Source of the DNA: Rudanella sp031411995
Lineage (GTDB): Bacteria; Bacteroidota; Bacteroidia; Cytophagales; Spirosomataceae
Length of the DNA stretch: 64,000 bases
Reading direction: 5' to 3'
NCBI GenBank assembly: GCA_031411995.1
Contig: JANOCD010000050.1
Location: forward strand, 19,033 to 83,032
A program made the position numbers and the translations under genes. Below are positions 16,261 to 24,161 of this stretch, one piece after another. The notes beneath the pieces are model-generated. The model saw nothing but the letters and a program-made list of their open reading frames with translations, did not search any database and was not told the origin of the DNA. Numbering within the stretch: the stretch's first letter is position 1; each line of letters opens with the position of its first letter.

Positions 16261-17163
16261 CTAATAAAGCAACTTCCGGTAGGCTTCCGTTTTACCGGGG
16301 TCGAGTTGGGCTAACAAATCAAAAGCCCGTTTGCGGTCGGCGAGCGTGCCTTCATACAAGACGTTGATAAACTCCTCGGACTTTGCATCCATGAAGGAAT
16401 TCATTAACACCGAAAAAGATATCTGAGTTTGAATTTTTCGCATTGTGGTCAGCAAGTCCAGCAATGTTTTCCGCGACTGAATGGGATTCGCCGTAAAATT
16501 ATCCAGGGCAACCCGGTGGTAAGTGTAAATTCCTTCCCGAAAAACCTGAAACTGTTGACCCTGTAGATTTTCGATTAAGTAATAGCGGTTCAGTTTATTC
16601 CCTCCAATCGCCCAACCTGACCCACCGCCTGCCTGAGCAAGGTTCATAATATTAAACGCTTTCTGAATGTGAGGATTTCCCCCCTGCCGACTGAAGGTGT
16701 CGTAATCAACGGCCAGAATAAGGTTGGCGTAAAACCCTAAAATGGATGTCAACTCGTCGGAATAGGCATTGTCGCGGAAAAAGACCGGAGTCGTTGGCAA
16801 GTATGCTATGTTAAACTGGCGATCCACATAGCTGAATGTGGTTGTTTGCAGATTGGTGCCATACACCGGACGGGTAATAATAATCTGGGCAGTTCCCTCA
16901 AACACACCCTGCTGGGTCGATTTAAGTAAGTTGATGTTCAGTGTGCAGTTGATGCGTTCCGACGGCTGAAACTGATCGTTGGTCCAGCGTCGGGTGTTCA
17001 TTAACTCCGTAATGATGCCTTTGAGCTGGTTGAAATACGAAAAATCTGTTTTTTGCTGTGAAAATAGTTGATCGTAGTTCAGGTTCACCTGGCAGTTCAA
17101 CTCCTGACCCTGCACCGACAACGCCAACAGGCATCCACAAACAATACTGGCAATCCGGGTCAT
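16261..17163 (-). CDS. porD: T9SS component PorD (DUF4835)
   Basis: 300 residues from the ATG at 17163, which overlaps the coaBC stop as TAATG; an ATG at 17175 would add four residues. Signal peptide (ASIVCGCLLALSVQGQ), then the DUF4835 hallmarks ELNCQVNLNYDQL, FEGTAQIIITRPVYGTNL, FFRDNAYSDELTSILGFYAN, DYDTFSRQGG and the C-terminal YRKLLY. PorD is a periplasmic or outer-membrane-associated protein needed for T9SS secretion in Porphyromonas and other Bacteroidota. Its coupling to coaBC, rpoZ and bamD is a gene order I remember as conserved in this phylum. The T9SS cargo in this window (4.7-6.3 and 20.0-20.7 kb) would depend on it. Confidence 0.93.
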   Translation of the reverse strand: MTRIASIVCGCLLALSVQGQELNCQVNLNYDQLFSQQKTDFSYFNQLKGIITELMNTRRWTNDQFQPSERINCTLNINLLKSTQQGVFEGTAQIIITRPVYGTNLQTTTFSYVDRQFNIAYLPTTPVFFRDNAYSDELTSILGFYANLILAVDYDTFSRQGGNPHIQKAFNIMNLAQAGGGSGWAIGGNKLNRYYLIENLQGQQFQVFREGIYTYHRVALDNFTANPIQSRKTLLDLLTTMRKIQTQISFSVLMNSFMDAKSEEFINVLYEGTLADRKRAFDLLAQLDPGKTEAYRKLLY

Positions 17164-18368
17164 TATCTTTTCCATTTTTCTTCGACTAAGGTAAGCAAAT
17201 CTTCGGCTACTTCCTCCTTCGTTTTCAGGTCGAATGACCGCACTTGCCCTTCCCTGTCCATAACGGTAATTTTATTGGTATCGTGTCCGAAACCGGCCCC
17301 CGAATCGCGCAGGGAGTTCAAAACAATCCAGTCCAGGTTTTTCCGATGCAGTTTACCCAAGGCATTTTCATGTTCGTTGTTGGTCTCCAGCGCAAAGCCC
17401 ATCATCAACTGATCGACCCGCTTTTGCCCGCCCAGCGTAGCCGCAATATCAGTGGTTTTTGTTAGTTCGAGGGCAAAAACTGACTCGTTTTTTTTGATTT
17501 TCTGGTCGGCAGGATGCGCGGGCGTGTAGTCGGCAACGGCTGCGTTCAAAATCATCAGATCGGTTGTCGGAAAAGCTTCTGCCGAGGCCACATACATCTC
17601 CTGCGCCGACCGCACACCCACCCGCCGAACGGCTGGGTGAGGCAGTGGCAGGGCTGTTGGTCCACTAACGAGTGTTACGTCGGCACCAGCTCGCGCAAAC
17701 GCCCTGGCAATGGCATAGCCCATTTTTCCCGTCGAATGATTGCTAATGTACCGAACGGGGTCGATGGGTTCCTGTGTCGGGCCGGCCGTGATCAACACCC
17801 GTTTGCCAAGCAGGGCAGTTCGTTTGCTGAAAAAGTTGTCCAGTACCGAAACGATGGTTTCGGGTTCGGCCAGTCGCCCTTCACCCACGAGTCCGCTGGC
17901 CAGTTCGCCATGTTCAGCCCGGATGATCTGGTTGCCGAATGATTCGAGCCGCCGGAGATTCTCCACTGTGCCGGGATGCCTGTACATGTCGAGATCCATT
18001 GCCGGGGCAAAAAACACCGGACATTTGGCCGACAGATACACCGCCGACAACAGATCATCGCAAAAGCCGTTGGCACAACGGGCAAGGGTATGCGCCGATG
18101 CGGGAGCAATGACCACGGCATCGGCCCACAAACCAAGCTCAACGTGATTGTTCCAAACGCCCTCCGCCGGGTTGCCCACAAAGGCCGACAGTACTGGCTT
18201 TTTCGAGAGCGTACTAAGTGTCAGGGGGGTAATAAAGTCTTTAGCCGCTTCGGTCATCACCACCTGTACCTCGGCCCCGGCTTTCACCAAGAGCCGCACC
18301 AGTAATGCCGATTTATAGGCCGCAATGCTACCCGTCACGCCAACAAGGATACGCTTGGAATGGAGCAT
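17163..18368 (-). CDS. coaBC: Bifunctional phosphopantothenoylcysteine decarboxylase / phosphopantothenate-cysteine ligase
   Basis: 401 residues with both coenzyme A biosynthesis steps in one chain. The N-terminal flavoprotein (CoaC) half shows GVTGSIAAYKSALLVRLL, the catalytic His in NNHVELGLWADAVVIAPAS and the Cys of the substrate flap in RCANGFCDDLL. The C-terminal CoaB half shows ITAGPTQEPIDPVRYISNHS, STGKMGYAIARAFARAGA and AAVADYTPAHPADQKIKK. It converts 4'-phosphopantothenate and cysteine (with CTP) to 4'-phosphopantetheine in the cytoplasm. It is translationally coupled to porD downstream (TAATG) and separated from rpoZ by an unusual repeat-filled gap. Confidence 0.97.
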   Translation of the reverse strand: MLHSKRILVGVTGSIAAYKSALLVRLLVKAGAEVQVVMTEAAKDFITPLTLSTLSKKPVLSAFVGNPAEGVWNNHVELGLWADAVVIAPASAHTLARCANGFCDDLLSAVYLSAKCPVFFAPAMDLDMYRHPGTVENLRRLESFGNQIIRAEHGELASGLVGEGRLAEPETIVSVLDNFFSKRTALLGKRVLITAGPTQEPIDPVRYISNHSTGKMGYAIARAFARAGADVTLVSGPTALPLPHPAVRRVGVRSAQEMYVASAEAFPTTDLMILNAAVADYTPAHPADQKIKKNESVFALELTKTTDIAATLGGQKRVDQLMMGFALETNNEHENALGKLHRKNLDWIVLNSLRDSGAGFGHDTNKITVMDREGQVRSFDLKTKEEVAEDLLTLVEEKWKR

Positions 18369-18417
18369 GGAGAGAAGTCAAGAGACATAAGTCGTAAGTC
18401 TGGAAATTTTTCTTATC

Positions 18418-18506
18418 CAGCCTGAAAATGCCCCCAACCCCCTAAAGGGGGCATTTTCCGACTTTGGAGTAAGCCCCCTTTAGGGGGTTGGGGCATTTTC
18501 AGGCTG
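18418..18506. repeat. 33-bp inverted repeat with G/C-tract core
   Basis: Left arm 18418-18451 (CAGCCTGAAAATGCCCCC onward) and right arm 18474-18506 are reverse complements except for one extra C in the left arm. Each arm contains its own small palindrome, CCCCCTAAAGGGGG or CCCCCTTTAGGGGG, so the element can fold as one large or two small hairpins. It lies between rpoZ and coaBC, both leftward. Confidence 0.85.
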
Positions 18507-18514
18507 TTTCTAAA

Positions 18515-18581
18515 TCGTAAGTCGGCTGACGCACGAGTGTTGCTTTCGCGACAGCTACGGGATGCGTCAGCCGACTTACGA
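18515..18581. repeat. 19-bp perfect inverted repeat
   Basis: TCGTAAGTCGGCTGACGCA (18515-18533) pairs exactly with 18563-18581, loop 29 bases. The word CGTAAGTC also occurs at 18392-18399, outside the hairpin. Together with the preceding element it fills the rpoZ-coaBC gap and probably reduces read-through from rpoZ into coaBC. Confidence 0.8.
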
Positions 18582-18590
18582 CTAAAAACC

Positions 18591-18905
18591 TTACGGCTGT
18601 GTTTCCTCTTCTGGATAACGGAAATAGATTTTGCCTTCCAGAAATTCGTCCGTAGCCACTGAGGTTGGCTTGGGCATCCGCTCGTAAAACTTTGAGATTT
18701 CGATCTGCTCACGGTTCTCAAACACTTCTTCGAGGTTGTCTACTGCCGACACAAACTCTGACAGCTTGTTGCTGAGTTCCTCTTTGTTTTTAGCGGCAAT
18801 TTGCCGTGCCCGCTTCGAGATGATCGAAACCGATTCGTAGAGGTTACCGGTCTGAATCGCGATCTTATCTGTGTCGCGGGTAATAATAGAAGGATTGGTT
18901 GCCAT
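18591..18905 (-). CDS. rpoZ: RNA polymerase omega subunit
   Basis: 104 residues from the ATG at 18905. A longer open frame to 18983 reads through the heptamer array and is not credible. The sequence MATNPSIITRDTDKIAIQTG, NLYESVSIISKRARQIAAKN and EFVSAVDNLEEVFENREQ fits the Bacteroidota form of omega, a small protein that wraps the C-terminus of the beta-prime subunit and aids polymerase assembly. The C-terminal 35 residues (PTSVATDEFLEGKIYFRYPE) are typical of this phylum. It lies between bamD and coaBC in the leftward cluster. Confidence 0.9.
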   Translation of the reverse strand: MATNPSIITRDTDKIAIQTGNLYESVSIISKRARQIAAKNKEELSNKLSEFVSAVDNLEEVFENREQIEISKFYERMPKPTSVATDEFLEGKIYFRYPEEETQP

Positions 18906-18913
18906 ATTTTTGG

Positions 18914-19000
18914 GATTTCGGGTATTGGATTTCGGATATTGGATTTCTGTCAATTCGCTGGGAGCAAATCCAAAATCCGACATCCGACATCCAATATCCT
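18914..19000. repeat. Two opposed arrays of 7-bp words between bamD and rpoZ
   Basis: Left array: five gap-free heptamers at 18914-18948 (GATTTCG, GGTATTG, GATTTCG, GATATTG, GATTTCT). Right array: five heptamers at 18966-19000 (AAATCCA, AAATCCG, ACATCCG, ACATCCA, ATATCCT), which are near reverse complements of the left words. Single-stranded DNA or RNA can pair in several registers. The right array touches the bamD stop codon (18999-19001), the left one the rpoZ start region. Confidence 0.8.
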
Positions 19001-19895
19001 AATTGCTTGCTGCCGTCACTTTCGCCGGGCGGTTAGCGTCAATCTGTTTTTGTTTCTCTTTTTCCTTTTCGAGCTTCACAATCCGCTCGACTTCTTTGAG
19101 GCTGTTTTCGTACATCTTCTCCGCCAGTTTCAAATAGTTGCTCGACGGATACTTGTCAATTAATGTCTGGTAGAACGTTACTGCTTCCTGAAAACGTTCC
19201 TTTTGCTTGGTATCGAGGCTGTTTACAGCGTAGTTATACTGCGCATCTACCTTCAGATACGCCAATTCCTCGTTGTATTGAGAATCAGGAAACTCTTTCT
19301 GAAAATTGTCGATACTGACCACTGCCGACTTCAGCGACGCGATATTGAACGCGCTGGTTTTGTGGTACATCTTAGCCTTTTCGTAGGCTTTCTGCTCCAG
19401 CCGCCGACGCAGTTCCAGAATCATTTTGGTGCATTCATCCCGGTATTCGCTTTCCGGGTAGGCATTCACAAAATCCTGAAGAGCCGATGTTGCCGCTACC
19501 GTGTTCGACTGATCGAGGTTGTACTTTGGCGTGTCTTTAAACTGCGAAATAGCATACATGTACTGGGCCTCCTGCGCCTTTTCGCTGCGGGCAAACGTTT
19601 CATAAAAACGCTGAAACAACTGCGCACTTACCGAATACAATTGCTGATGATACTGGGTGTAGGCGTAATAGAATTGAGCCATTTCCGACTCGTTACTGCC
19701 CTTCAGTACAGGTATCAATTCTTCAAAGAGCATCCCCGCCCGATACCAGTCACTTTTTTTGTAGTACTCAACGGCTGCTTTGTACTTTTCGTCCTGCGTA
19801 CCGTTTTTCTGCAATTTCGAGAACGGACTGCACGAACCGAGCAGCATCACAAACAGCATACTCCAAACTACCTTACCTATCTGACGTTGTTGCAT
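18999..19895 (-). CDS. bamD: Outer-membrane assembly lipoprotein BamD
   Basis: 298 residues from the ATG at 19895. Lipoprotein signal MLFVMLLGSCSPFSKL, then consecutive TPR-like helical pairs: KYKAAVEYYKKSDWYRAGML, FYYAYTQYHQQLYSVSAQLF, AQYMYAISQFKD, ALQDFVNAYPESEYRDECTK and FYQTLIDKYPSSNYLKLAEK. The C-terminal tail is highly charged (EKEKEKQKQ). BamD sits on the periplasmic face of the outer membrane and works with BamA to fold beta-barrel proteins. It is the first gene of the leftward bamD-rpoZ-coaBC-porD cluster. A promoter-like element ends only seven bases before the ATG. Confidence 0.93.
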   Translation of the reverse strand: MQQRQIGKVVWSMLFVMLLGSCSPFSKLQKNGTQDEKYKAAVEYYKKSDWYRAGMLFEELIPVLKGSNESEMAQFYYAYTQYHQQLYSVSAQLFQRFYETFARSEKAQEAQYMYAISQFKDTPKYNLDQSNTVAATSALQDFVNAYPESEYRDECTKMILELRRRLEQKAYEKAKMYHKTSAFNIASLKSAVVSIDNFQKEFPDSQYNEELAYLKVDAQYNYAVNSLDTKQKERFQEAVTFYQTLIDKYPSSNYLKLAEKMYENSLKEVERIVKLEKEKEKQKQIDANRPAKVTAASN

Positions 19896-19902
19896 AGAAC
19901 TG

Positions 19903-19910
19903 CAAAGATA
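19903..19910 (-). promoter_or_regulatory. TAnnTTTG promoter element of bamD
   Basis: TATCTTTG on the minus strand matches the Bacteroidota -7 box. A start site the usual few bases downstream would fall within about five bases of the ATG at 19895, so the message would be nearly leaderless. No clear -33 box is seen because the upstream gene's terminator occupies that place. Confidence 0.5.
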
Positions 19911-19918
19911 ATAAAAAA

Positions 19919-19945
19919 ACCACTCCACAGTAACGATGGAGTGGT
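19919..19945 (-). terminator. Terminator of the leftward T9SS-domain gene
   Basis: Perfect 9-bp stem ACCACTCCA / TGGAGTGGT (19919-19927 with 19937-19945), 9-base loop. On the minus strand it is followed by seven T. It ends transcripts of the gene at 20010-20693 directly in front of the bamD promoter element. Confidence 0.85.
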
Positions 19946-20009
19946 CTGAAAAGTGCTTGCTTCTACTGATAGTACCCTTCTAAAGCGATGAAACAGTAGT
20001 TAAAAAATC

Positions 20010-20693
20010 TTAACGATGCTGCACCAGCAACTTCTTGGTGGCAACCTTCTTGCCATCGAGCGAGAGCCGGTAAAAGTACATGCCGGTTGGAAATTCGCGG
20101 GTGCCGATGCGCACTTTCCGCTCATTCGATTCCAGCACATATTCAGCAACGGGCGAACCCAGAATGTCGGAAACAATGATACGAGCTTCACCAACCGGGG
20201 CTGTAATCTGGTAGTCTATTTCGGCGTAGTCGCTGGCGGGGTTCGGATATACGTTCGATACCACAATCCGGTCGTTGGCAAACAGCCGATCTTCTTGCGA
20301 CCGCTCTACCCGCGCACTTTCTTCAACGGAAGGGCGTGCTTCAGCAGTGGCTGCGGCTGTTGTTTCGGGCTGGGCCGGACGCAGAGCTGGCTTGGCAACA
20401 ACTGCCGCTGTTGCCGGAGCAATCAGCAACGACCGATAATAGGCATTGATGGCGGAGGTTTTGTTGAGGGAAACCATCCGGTCGAGACCTGGCGAAGTGG
20501 GCTGGGTCAAAAATGGCAGCTTTCGCGTCGTAGAAAACGACGAACTAGTGCTGCGGTTAGTGGCGGTCAGACCTGGCGCGGCCCGACCCGTTTCCAGTCG
20601 GCTTCGGTTCCGGGCATCTTGCGCCTGGAGCGGAACACTGGCCGACAGGGAAAGGCCCGTGAGACACGCCAAAATCAGTATATATTGCTTCAT
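20010..20693 (-). CDS. Secreted protein with type-A T9SS sorting domain
   Basis: 227 residues. A signal peptide (YILILACLTGLSLSASVPLQAQ) is followed by a low-complexity Ser/Thr/Ala-rich region (about 28-140) with no recognisable domain, then a T9SS sorting domain: VSNVYPNPASDYAEIDYQI, EARIIVSDILGSPVAEYVL, FPTGMYFYRLSLDGKKV and the basic end TKKLLVQHR. It should be exported and anchored or released by T9SS. The disordered middle suggests a stalk or surface-coat role, but this is a guess. It has its own promoter and terminator. Confidence 0.85.
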   Translation of the reverse strand: MKQYILILACLTGLSLSASVPLQAQDARNRSRLETGRAAPGLTATNRSTSSSFSTTRKLPFLTQPTSPGLDRMVSLNKTSAINAYYRSLLIAPATAAVVAKPALRPAQPETTAAATAEARPSVEESARVERSQEDRLFANDRIVVSNVYPNPASDYAEIDYQITAPVGEARIIVSDILGSPVAEYVLESNERKVRIGTREFPTGMYFYRLSLDGKKVATKKLLVQHR

Positions 20694-20742
20694 GTAAATA
20701 GTATGTCAAATCAGGAATACGTGTTTTAGAACCGCATTGTTG

Positions 20743-20773
20743 CAAACCTATGATTAAAATTGACAAAAGTCAA
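20743..20773 (-). promoter_or_regulatory. Promoter of the T9SS-domain gene
   Basis: On the minus strand TTG (20771-20773), a 20-base spacer and TAGGTTTG (20743-20750) fit the Bacteroidota -33/-7 arrangement. The predicted leader to the ATG at 20693 is about 45 bases. Confidence 0.5.
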
Positions 20774-20815
20774 CGGGTTTGCGTGTGAAAAATTGTTAAA
20801 GAAACAAAAATCATG

Positions 20816-22675
20816 CTACTTTTTGCCATTTAGAACCGCGCTGACGGGTAATGGTTTAGCCGAAGCCGTATTTTTTTCTGTTTTTTTGACGAACGGTTTG
20901 TAATTAAGTACCGCATCTTTAGTGGGTTTTTCTTCGGTTCGCCATCGGAACCCATCTAATTCCTTTTTAGGGCCTGAAATCTCCTGTGGGGGCACAAACT
21001 GGGCATCGGGTTGTCCATAAAACCGAATTTGGCCCACTTTTGAGTCCTCAAAGTCAATATTCATCCGGCTGCTTTCGACACGATTCATGCCCACCAGCTT
21101 ATTTTTATCATCTACCGCAAAATAAATACTCTGTCCATTCCCCTCCACAATGACCCGGTCGAGCACTGTATTTTCTCGTCGGGCTACAGTTCCGGTTGTA
21201 GACAAGGCGGTTGCAGACACAGGATATGGTGGGGTTGAAGTGGGGCGGGTTTGAGGAATTTTTGCCCCAGAATTTTTCTTTGGCATAGTAGTTGACACAG
21301 CCCGCAGCGTGTCGATGCGGGTTTTGAAGAAGGCCGTAATCTGCCGACCCTTTATCTGGTTGAAGTTCTGAAGGGTGTCGCGGGCAATCACAAACGAGCG
21401 CGTTTTCAGAAACATCCGGTCAATGCGGTTGTGCTTCATTTTGGCCGTCATCGAGTCAGCTTCCAACTGGTATTGCTGGCTCCAGACAATGGGTTTTTTA
21501 AAGAAATAAATCGTCGAGTCGGCCACATCATATACGAGTGAGTCGCAGCGACTTTGCAGATCCGATTTGTAAACCACCACGTTTTTGTTGCCAATCAGTT
21601 TCCGAACGGGCTTTTTGCCAGACGCGGTGGCTGCTACAGTAGCTGTGCCGCTGCGGGGCGTGTCATACGAAAACAGGGTGTCGGCCCGCATAAAGAGAGT
21701 GTCTTTGTCGCTGACCACGTTGCGAACCACGGCATTCCCTGTTACCCGCGAAATGCCCAATTTGCCGTTGTAGCGGGTGTGGTTACCCGTGATAATGGTT
21801 TTATCTTCCTTGGCCACCATTATTACATTACCCCTGGCAATTCCCAAATCGGTGGCGTTGTCATAGAAAAGAGAATCGCCGGTAATGGTGTATTTGGGTG
21901 TTTCGACAGTGGCCCGCTGCTGAAAATTGGACACCCGTGTAACGGTGTTATATTGCCCCTGGGTGGCCACGAGGGTGCCATCTTTATTCACAATTTTGGT
22001 TGGTCCCTGGAAATCGGCAATCTTGGTCAGCGAGTTGTAGAGCAAGTTATCGGCGGTCAGCACGTACTGGGGGTTCACCAGCCGCACATTCTGACGAAAC
22101 GTGAATTGCTTGGTGCGGGTGTCATAAAAACCTTCCTGACTGGTCAGGATGTTTTCGCGATCCACAATGCGGCCCTTGTTGGGATAATGCGCCACACCCA
22201 TTGCCATGTCGTAGTCGAGGTGGGTGGTTGTCAGGGTCATTTTACGATCTTTCATGGTGACCCGACCCCGGAGGTTGGCCTGCCGCGTTTGCCCGTAATA
22301 ATACATGGTATCAGACCGAACAGTGATTGTGTCGCCCTGCACAATACGCACGTTTCCGTAGGCTTCGAGCACATTGGAGGTGGCATTCTGAATGGCCTGA
22401 TCGCAATACATGAGCACCCCTTTGTGCCGGAATTTGAGATTCCCAAACAGCCTTCTGACCACCTGCCCCGGCACATTCATCACCACCAGACTATCGGCAC
22501 CGGGAGCCAGCAGTTCCACTTTTTCGGAAGGGCCACCCGCTCCCGCACCGGGGTTCATGGGCATACCACCGGTGGGTCGCCCAACTTGGGCAGAGGCTGA
22601 TGCTAGTCCAACGAGGGTACACAATCCAACCAAAAAAAGAAGTCGCCAGAAGCTATTGGCGGAAAAATGGGTCAT
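20816..22675 (-). CDS. OstA-like protein (LPS-transport-related beta-jellyroll family)
   Basis: 619 residues from the ATG at 22675, which gives a clean signal peptide (FWRLLFLVGLCTLVGLASASAQ). It is built from repeated OstA/LptA-like strands: DQAIQNATSNVLEAYGNVRI, VQGDTITVRSDTMYYYG, HLDYDMAMGVAHYPNKGRI, LLYNSLTKIADFQGPTKI and similar. It resembles the periplasmic jellyroll of LptA/LptD but lacks an obvious C-terminal outer-membrane barrel; the final 130 residues are Pro/Ser/Lys-rich. A role in moving LPS through the periplasm is likely by family, though the exact partner is unknown. It diverges from tilS with 63 bp between the starts. Confidence 0.82.
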   Translation of the reverse strand: MTHFSANSFWRLLFLVGLCTLVGLASASAQVGRPTGGMPMNPGAGAGGPSEKVELLAPGADSLVVMNVPGQVVRRLFGNLKFRHKGVLMYCDQAIQNATSNVLEAYGNVRIVQGDTITVRSDTMYYYGQTRQANLRGRVTMKDRKMTLTTTHLDYDMAMGVAHYPNKGRIVDRENILTSQEGFYDTRTKQFTFRQNVRLVNPQYVLTADNLLYNSLTKIADFQGPTKIVNKDGTLVATQGQYNTVTRVSNFQQRATVETPKYTITGDSLFYDNATDLGIARGNVIMVAKEDKTIITGNHTRYNGKLGISRVTGNAVVRNVVSDKDTLFMRADTLFSYDTPRSGTATVAATASGKKPVRKLIGNKNVVVYKSDLQSRCDSLVYDVADSTIYFFKKPIVWSQQYQLEADSMTAKMKHNRIDRMFLKTRSFVIARDTLQNFNQIKGRQITAFFKTRIDTLRAVSTTMPKKNSGAKIPQTRPTSTPPYPVSATALSTTGTVARRENTVLDRVIVEGNGQSIYFAVDDKNKLVGMNRVESSRMNIDFEDSKVGQIRFYGQPDAQFVPPQEISGPKKELDGFRWRTEEKPTKDAVLNYKPFVKKTEKNTASAKPLPVSAVLNGKK

Positions 22676-22738
22676 AATGAGTGGTGACCGAGATGTACTT
22701 TTGTGGTGCAAATCTAAGCTCATTAACAAACACAGGCC

Positions 22739-24097
22739 ATGTATGATTCGTTTTTAGGCTTTATTAACGATCACCAGCTTCTTAAACCGACCGACCGGAC
22801 TTTATTGGCCGTCAGCGGTGGACTCGATTCGGTGGTGATGACCCATTTGTTTGCCCGCACCGGGTTTTCATTTGCAATCGCTCACGTTAACTTTTGCCTT
22901 CGGGGTGCCGAATCCGATGCCGATGAAGCCCTGGTGCATTCGCTGGCTCACGAACTGAAGGTGCCTTTTCATACCACCCGCTTTGATACTGAAGCTATTG
23001 CTGCCGAACGGGGGCTGTCAATTCAGGTACTTGCCCGCGAACTTCGCTACGATTGGTTTAAGCATATTGCCAACGAACAGGACTACACTCAAATAGCCAC
23101 CGCCCACCATCAGAACGATGTGCTGGAAACCCTATTGCTCAACCTGGTTCGGGGAACGGGGCTGACAGGGTTGCGTGGCATCCCGATTCGACAAGGAACC
23201 ATAATCCGGCCCATGTGGGCGTTGAGTCGACTGGAAATAAAAGACTATGCTGTAGATAATGGGCTTGCGTGGCGAAATGATCGCTCTAATGACGATGACA
23301 AATACAGTCGTAACAAGATACGCCATCACGTTGTGCCGGTACTGGAAAAGCTAAATCCAAACCTGCTTCACACACTCACGAACACGCTGGAGCGGCTCCG
23401 GGCGGCTGATTCACTCGTTACCCAAACGCTGAACCAGTCATGGGAAGACTGTGTGGGGCGCAACGGGCTTTTTCAAACTATAGACCTTACCAAACTCACT
23501 GCCCTTGCCGAATGGCCATTCCAACTGGGGGAATGGATTAAACCGTTTGGATTTTCTTACGTGCAGAGCGTGGATATTGCACGGGTAGTCGGCAGCACCA
23601 AAACCGGGCAGTTGTTTCGCTCGGCTACCCACAGCCTTTGGCACGACCGAATGGGACTGATCATCGCGCCTTCGGTGATCGAAGGCGCCTTCGATATATA
23701 CCTGCCCTCCGTGCCTGAAGGTTCGGTTGCCCTACCTGATGGACGGCGAATTACCTACCAATACTACGACCGACCCGCTGATTTTCAACTGTCGCCCGAC
23801 CCGGCAGTTGCTCAACTCGATGCTGACCAACTGCCAGAACCGCTCACCATTCGACGTTGGCAGGAGGGCGACCGATTCCGGCCACTCAACATGCCCGGTC
23901 ACAAGCTCGTCAGCGATTTGCTCAACGACCGGAAAGTGTCTCTACCCGAACGCTGCCGGACGGCGGTGTTGGTTTCGGGTGCAGAAATTGTTTGGGTGGT
24001 TGGCCACCGGCTGGCCCACAGAGCGCGGGTAACAGAAAAAACGAAACGGGTTTTGGAGTGCCGGTTGACCGATTCAGGGGAAATGGAACGCGGATAG
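22739..24097 (+). CDS. tilS: tRNA(Ile)-lysidine synthetase
   Basis: 452 residues. N-terminal PP-loop SGGLDS (26-31), followed by ATAHHQNDVLETLLLNLVRG and TGLTGLRGIPIRQGTIIRPM, all typical of TilS; the C-terminal substrate-binding domain includes RRWQEGDRFRPLNMPGHKLV and DLLNDRKVSLPERCRTAVL. It modifies the wobble cytidine of the CAU-anticodon isoleucine tRNA to lysidine, preventing AUG misreading. The last five codons and the stop lie inside a 26-bp inverted repeat. Confidence 0.97.
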   Translation: MYDSFLGFINDHQLLKPTDRTLLAVSGGLDSVVMTHLFARTGFSFAIAHVNFCLRGAESDADEALVHSLAHELKVPFHTTRFDTEAIAAERGLSIQVLARELRYDWFKHIANEQDYTQIATAHHQNDVLETLLLNLVRGTGLTGLRGIPIRQGTIIRPMWALSRLEIKDYAVDNGLAWRNDRSNDDDKYSRNKIRHHVVPVLEKLNPNLLHTLTNTLERLRAADSLVTQTLNQSWEDCVGRNGLFQTIDLTKLTALAEWPFQLGEWIKPFGFSYVQSVDIARVVGSTKTGQLFRSATHSLWHDRMGLIIAPSVIEGAFDIYLPSVPEGSVALPDGRRITYQYYDRPADFQLSPDPAVAQLDADQLPEPLTIRRWQEGDRFRPLNMPGHKLVSDLLNDRKVSLPERCRTAVLVSGAEIVWVVGHRLAHRARVTEKTKRVLECRLTDSGEMERG

Positions 24098-24150
24098 AGC
24101 GGATTTACACAGATTTTTATTTGTTAAATCCGCTCTATCCGCGTTCCATT
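24082..24150. repeat. 26-bp perfect inverted repeat spanning the tilS stop codon
   Basis: 24082-24107 (beginning AATGGAACGCGGATAGAGC) is the exact reverse complement of 24125-24150, loop 17 bases. The left arm contains the tilS stop (24095-24097), and the right arm ends 12 bp before the stop of the convergent prolyl oligopeptidase gene. It should act as a two-way transcription barrier, although no T-run follows. The GCGGAT-type words resemble intergenic repeats I remember from many genomes, which I cannot name. Confidence 0.9.
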
Positions 24151-24161
24151 AACTGCTAACT

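Noticed and set aside
18906..18983. N-terminal extension of rpoZ
   Set aside because: The extra 26 codons translate the heptamer array; the ATG at 18905 gives the normal omega N-terminus.
21554..22600. 348-codon plus-strand open frame
   Set aside because: Antisense to the OstA-like gene, His-rich and repetitive as expected from a shadow frame.
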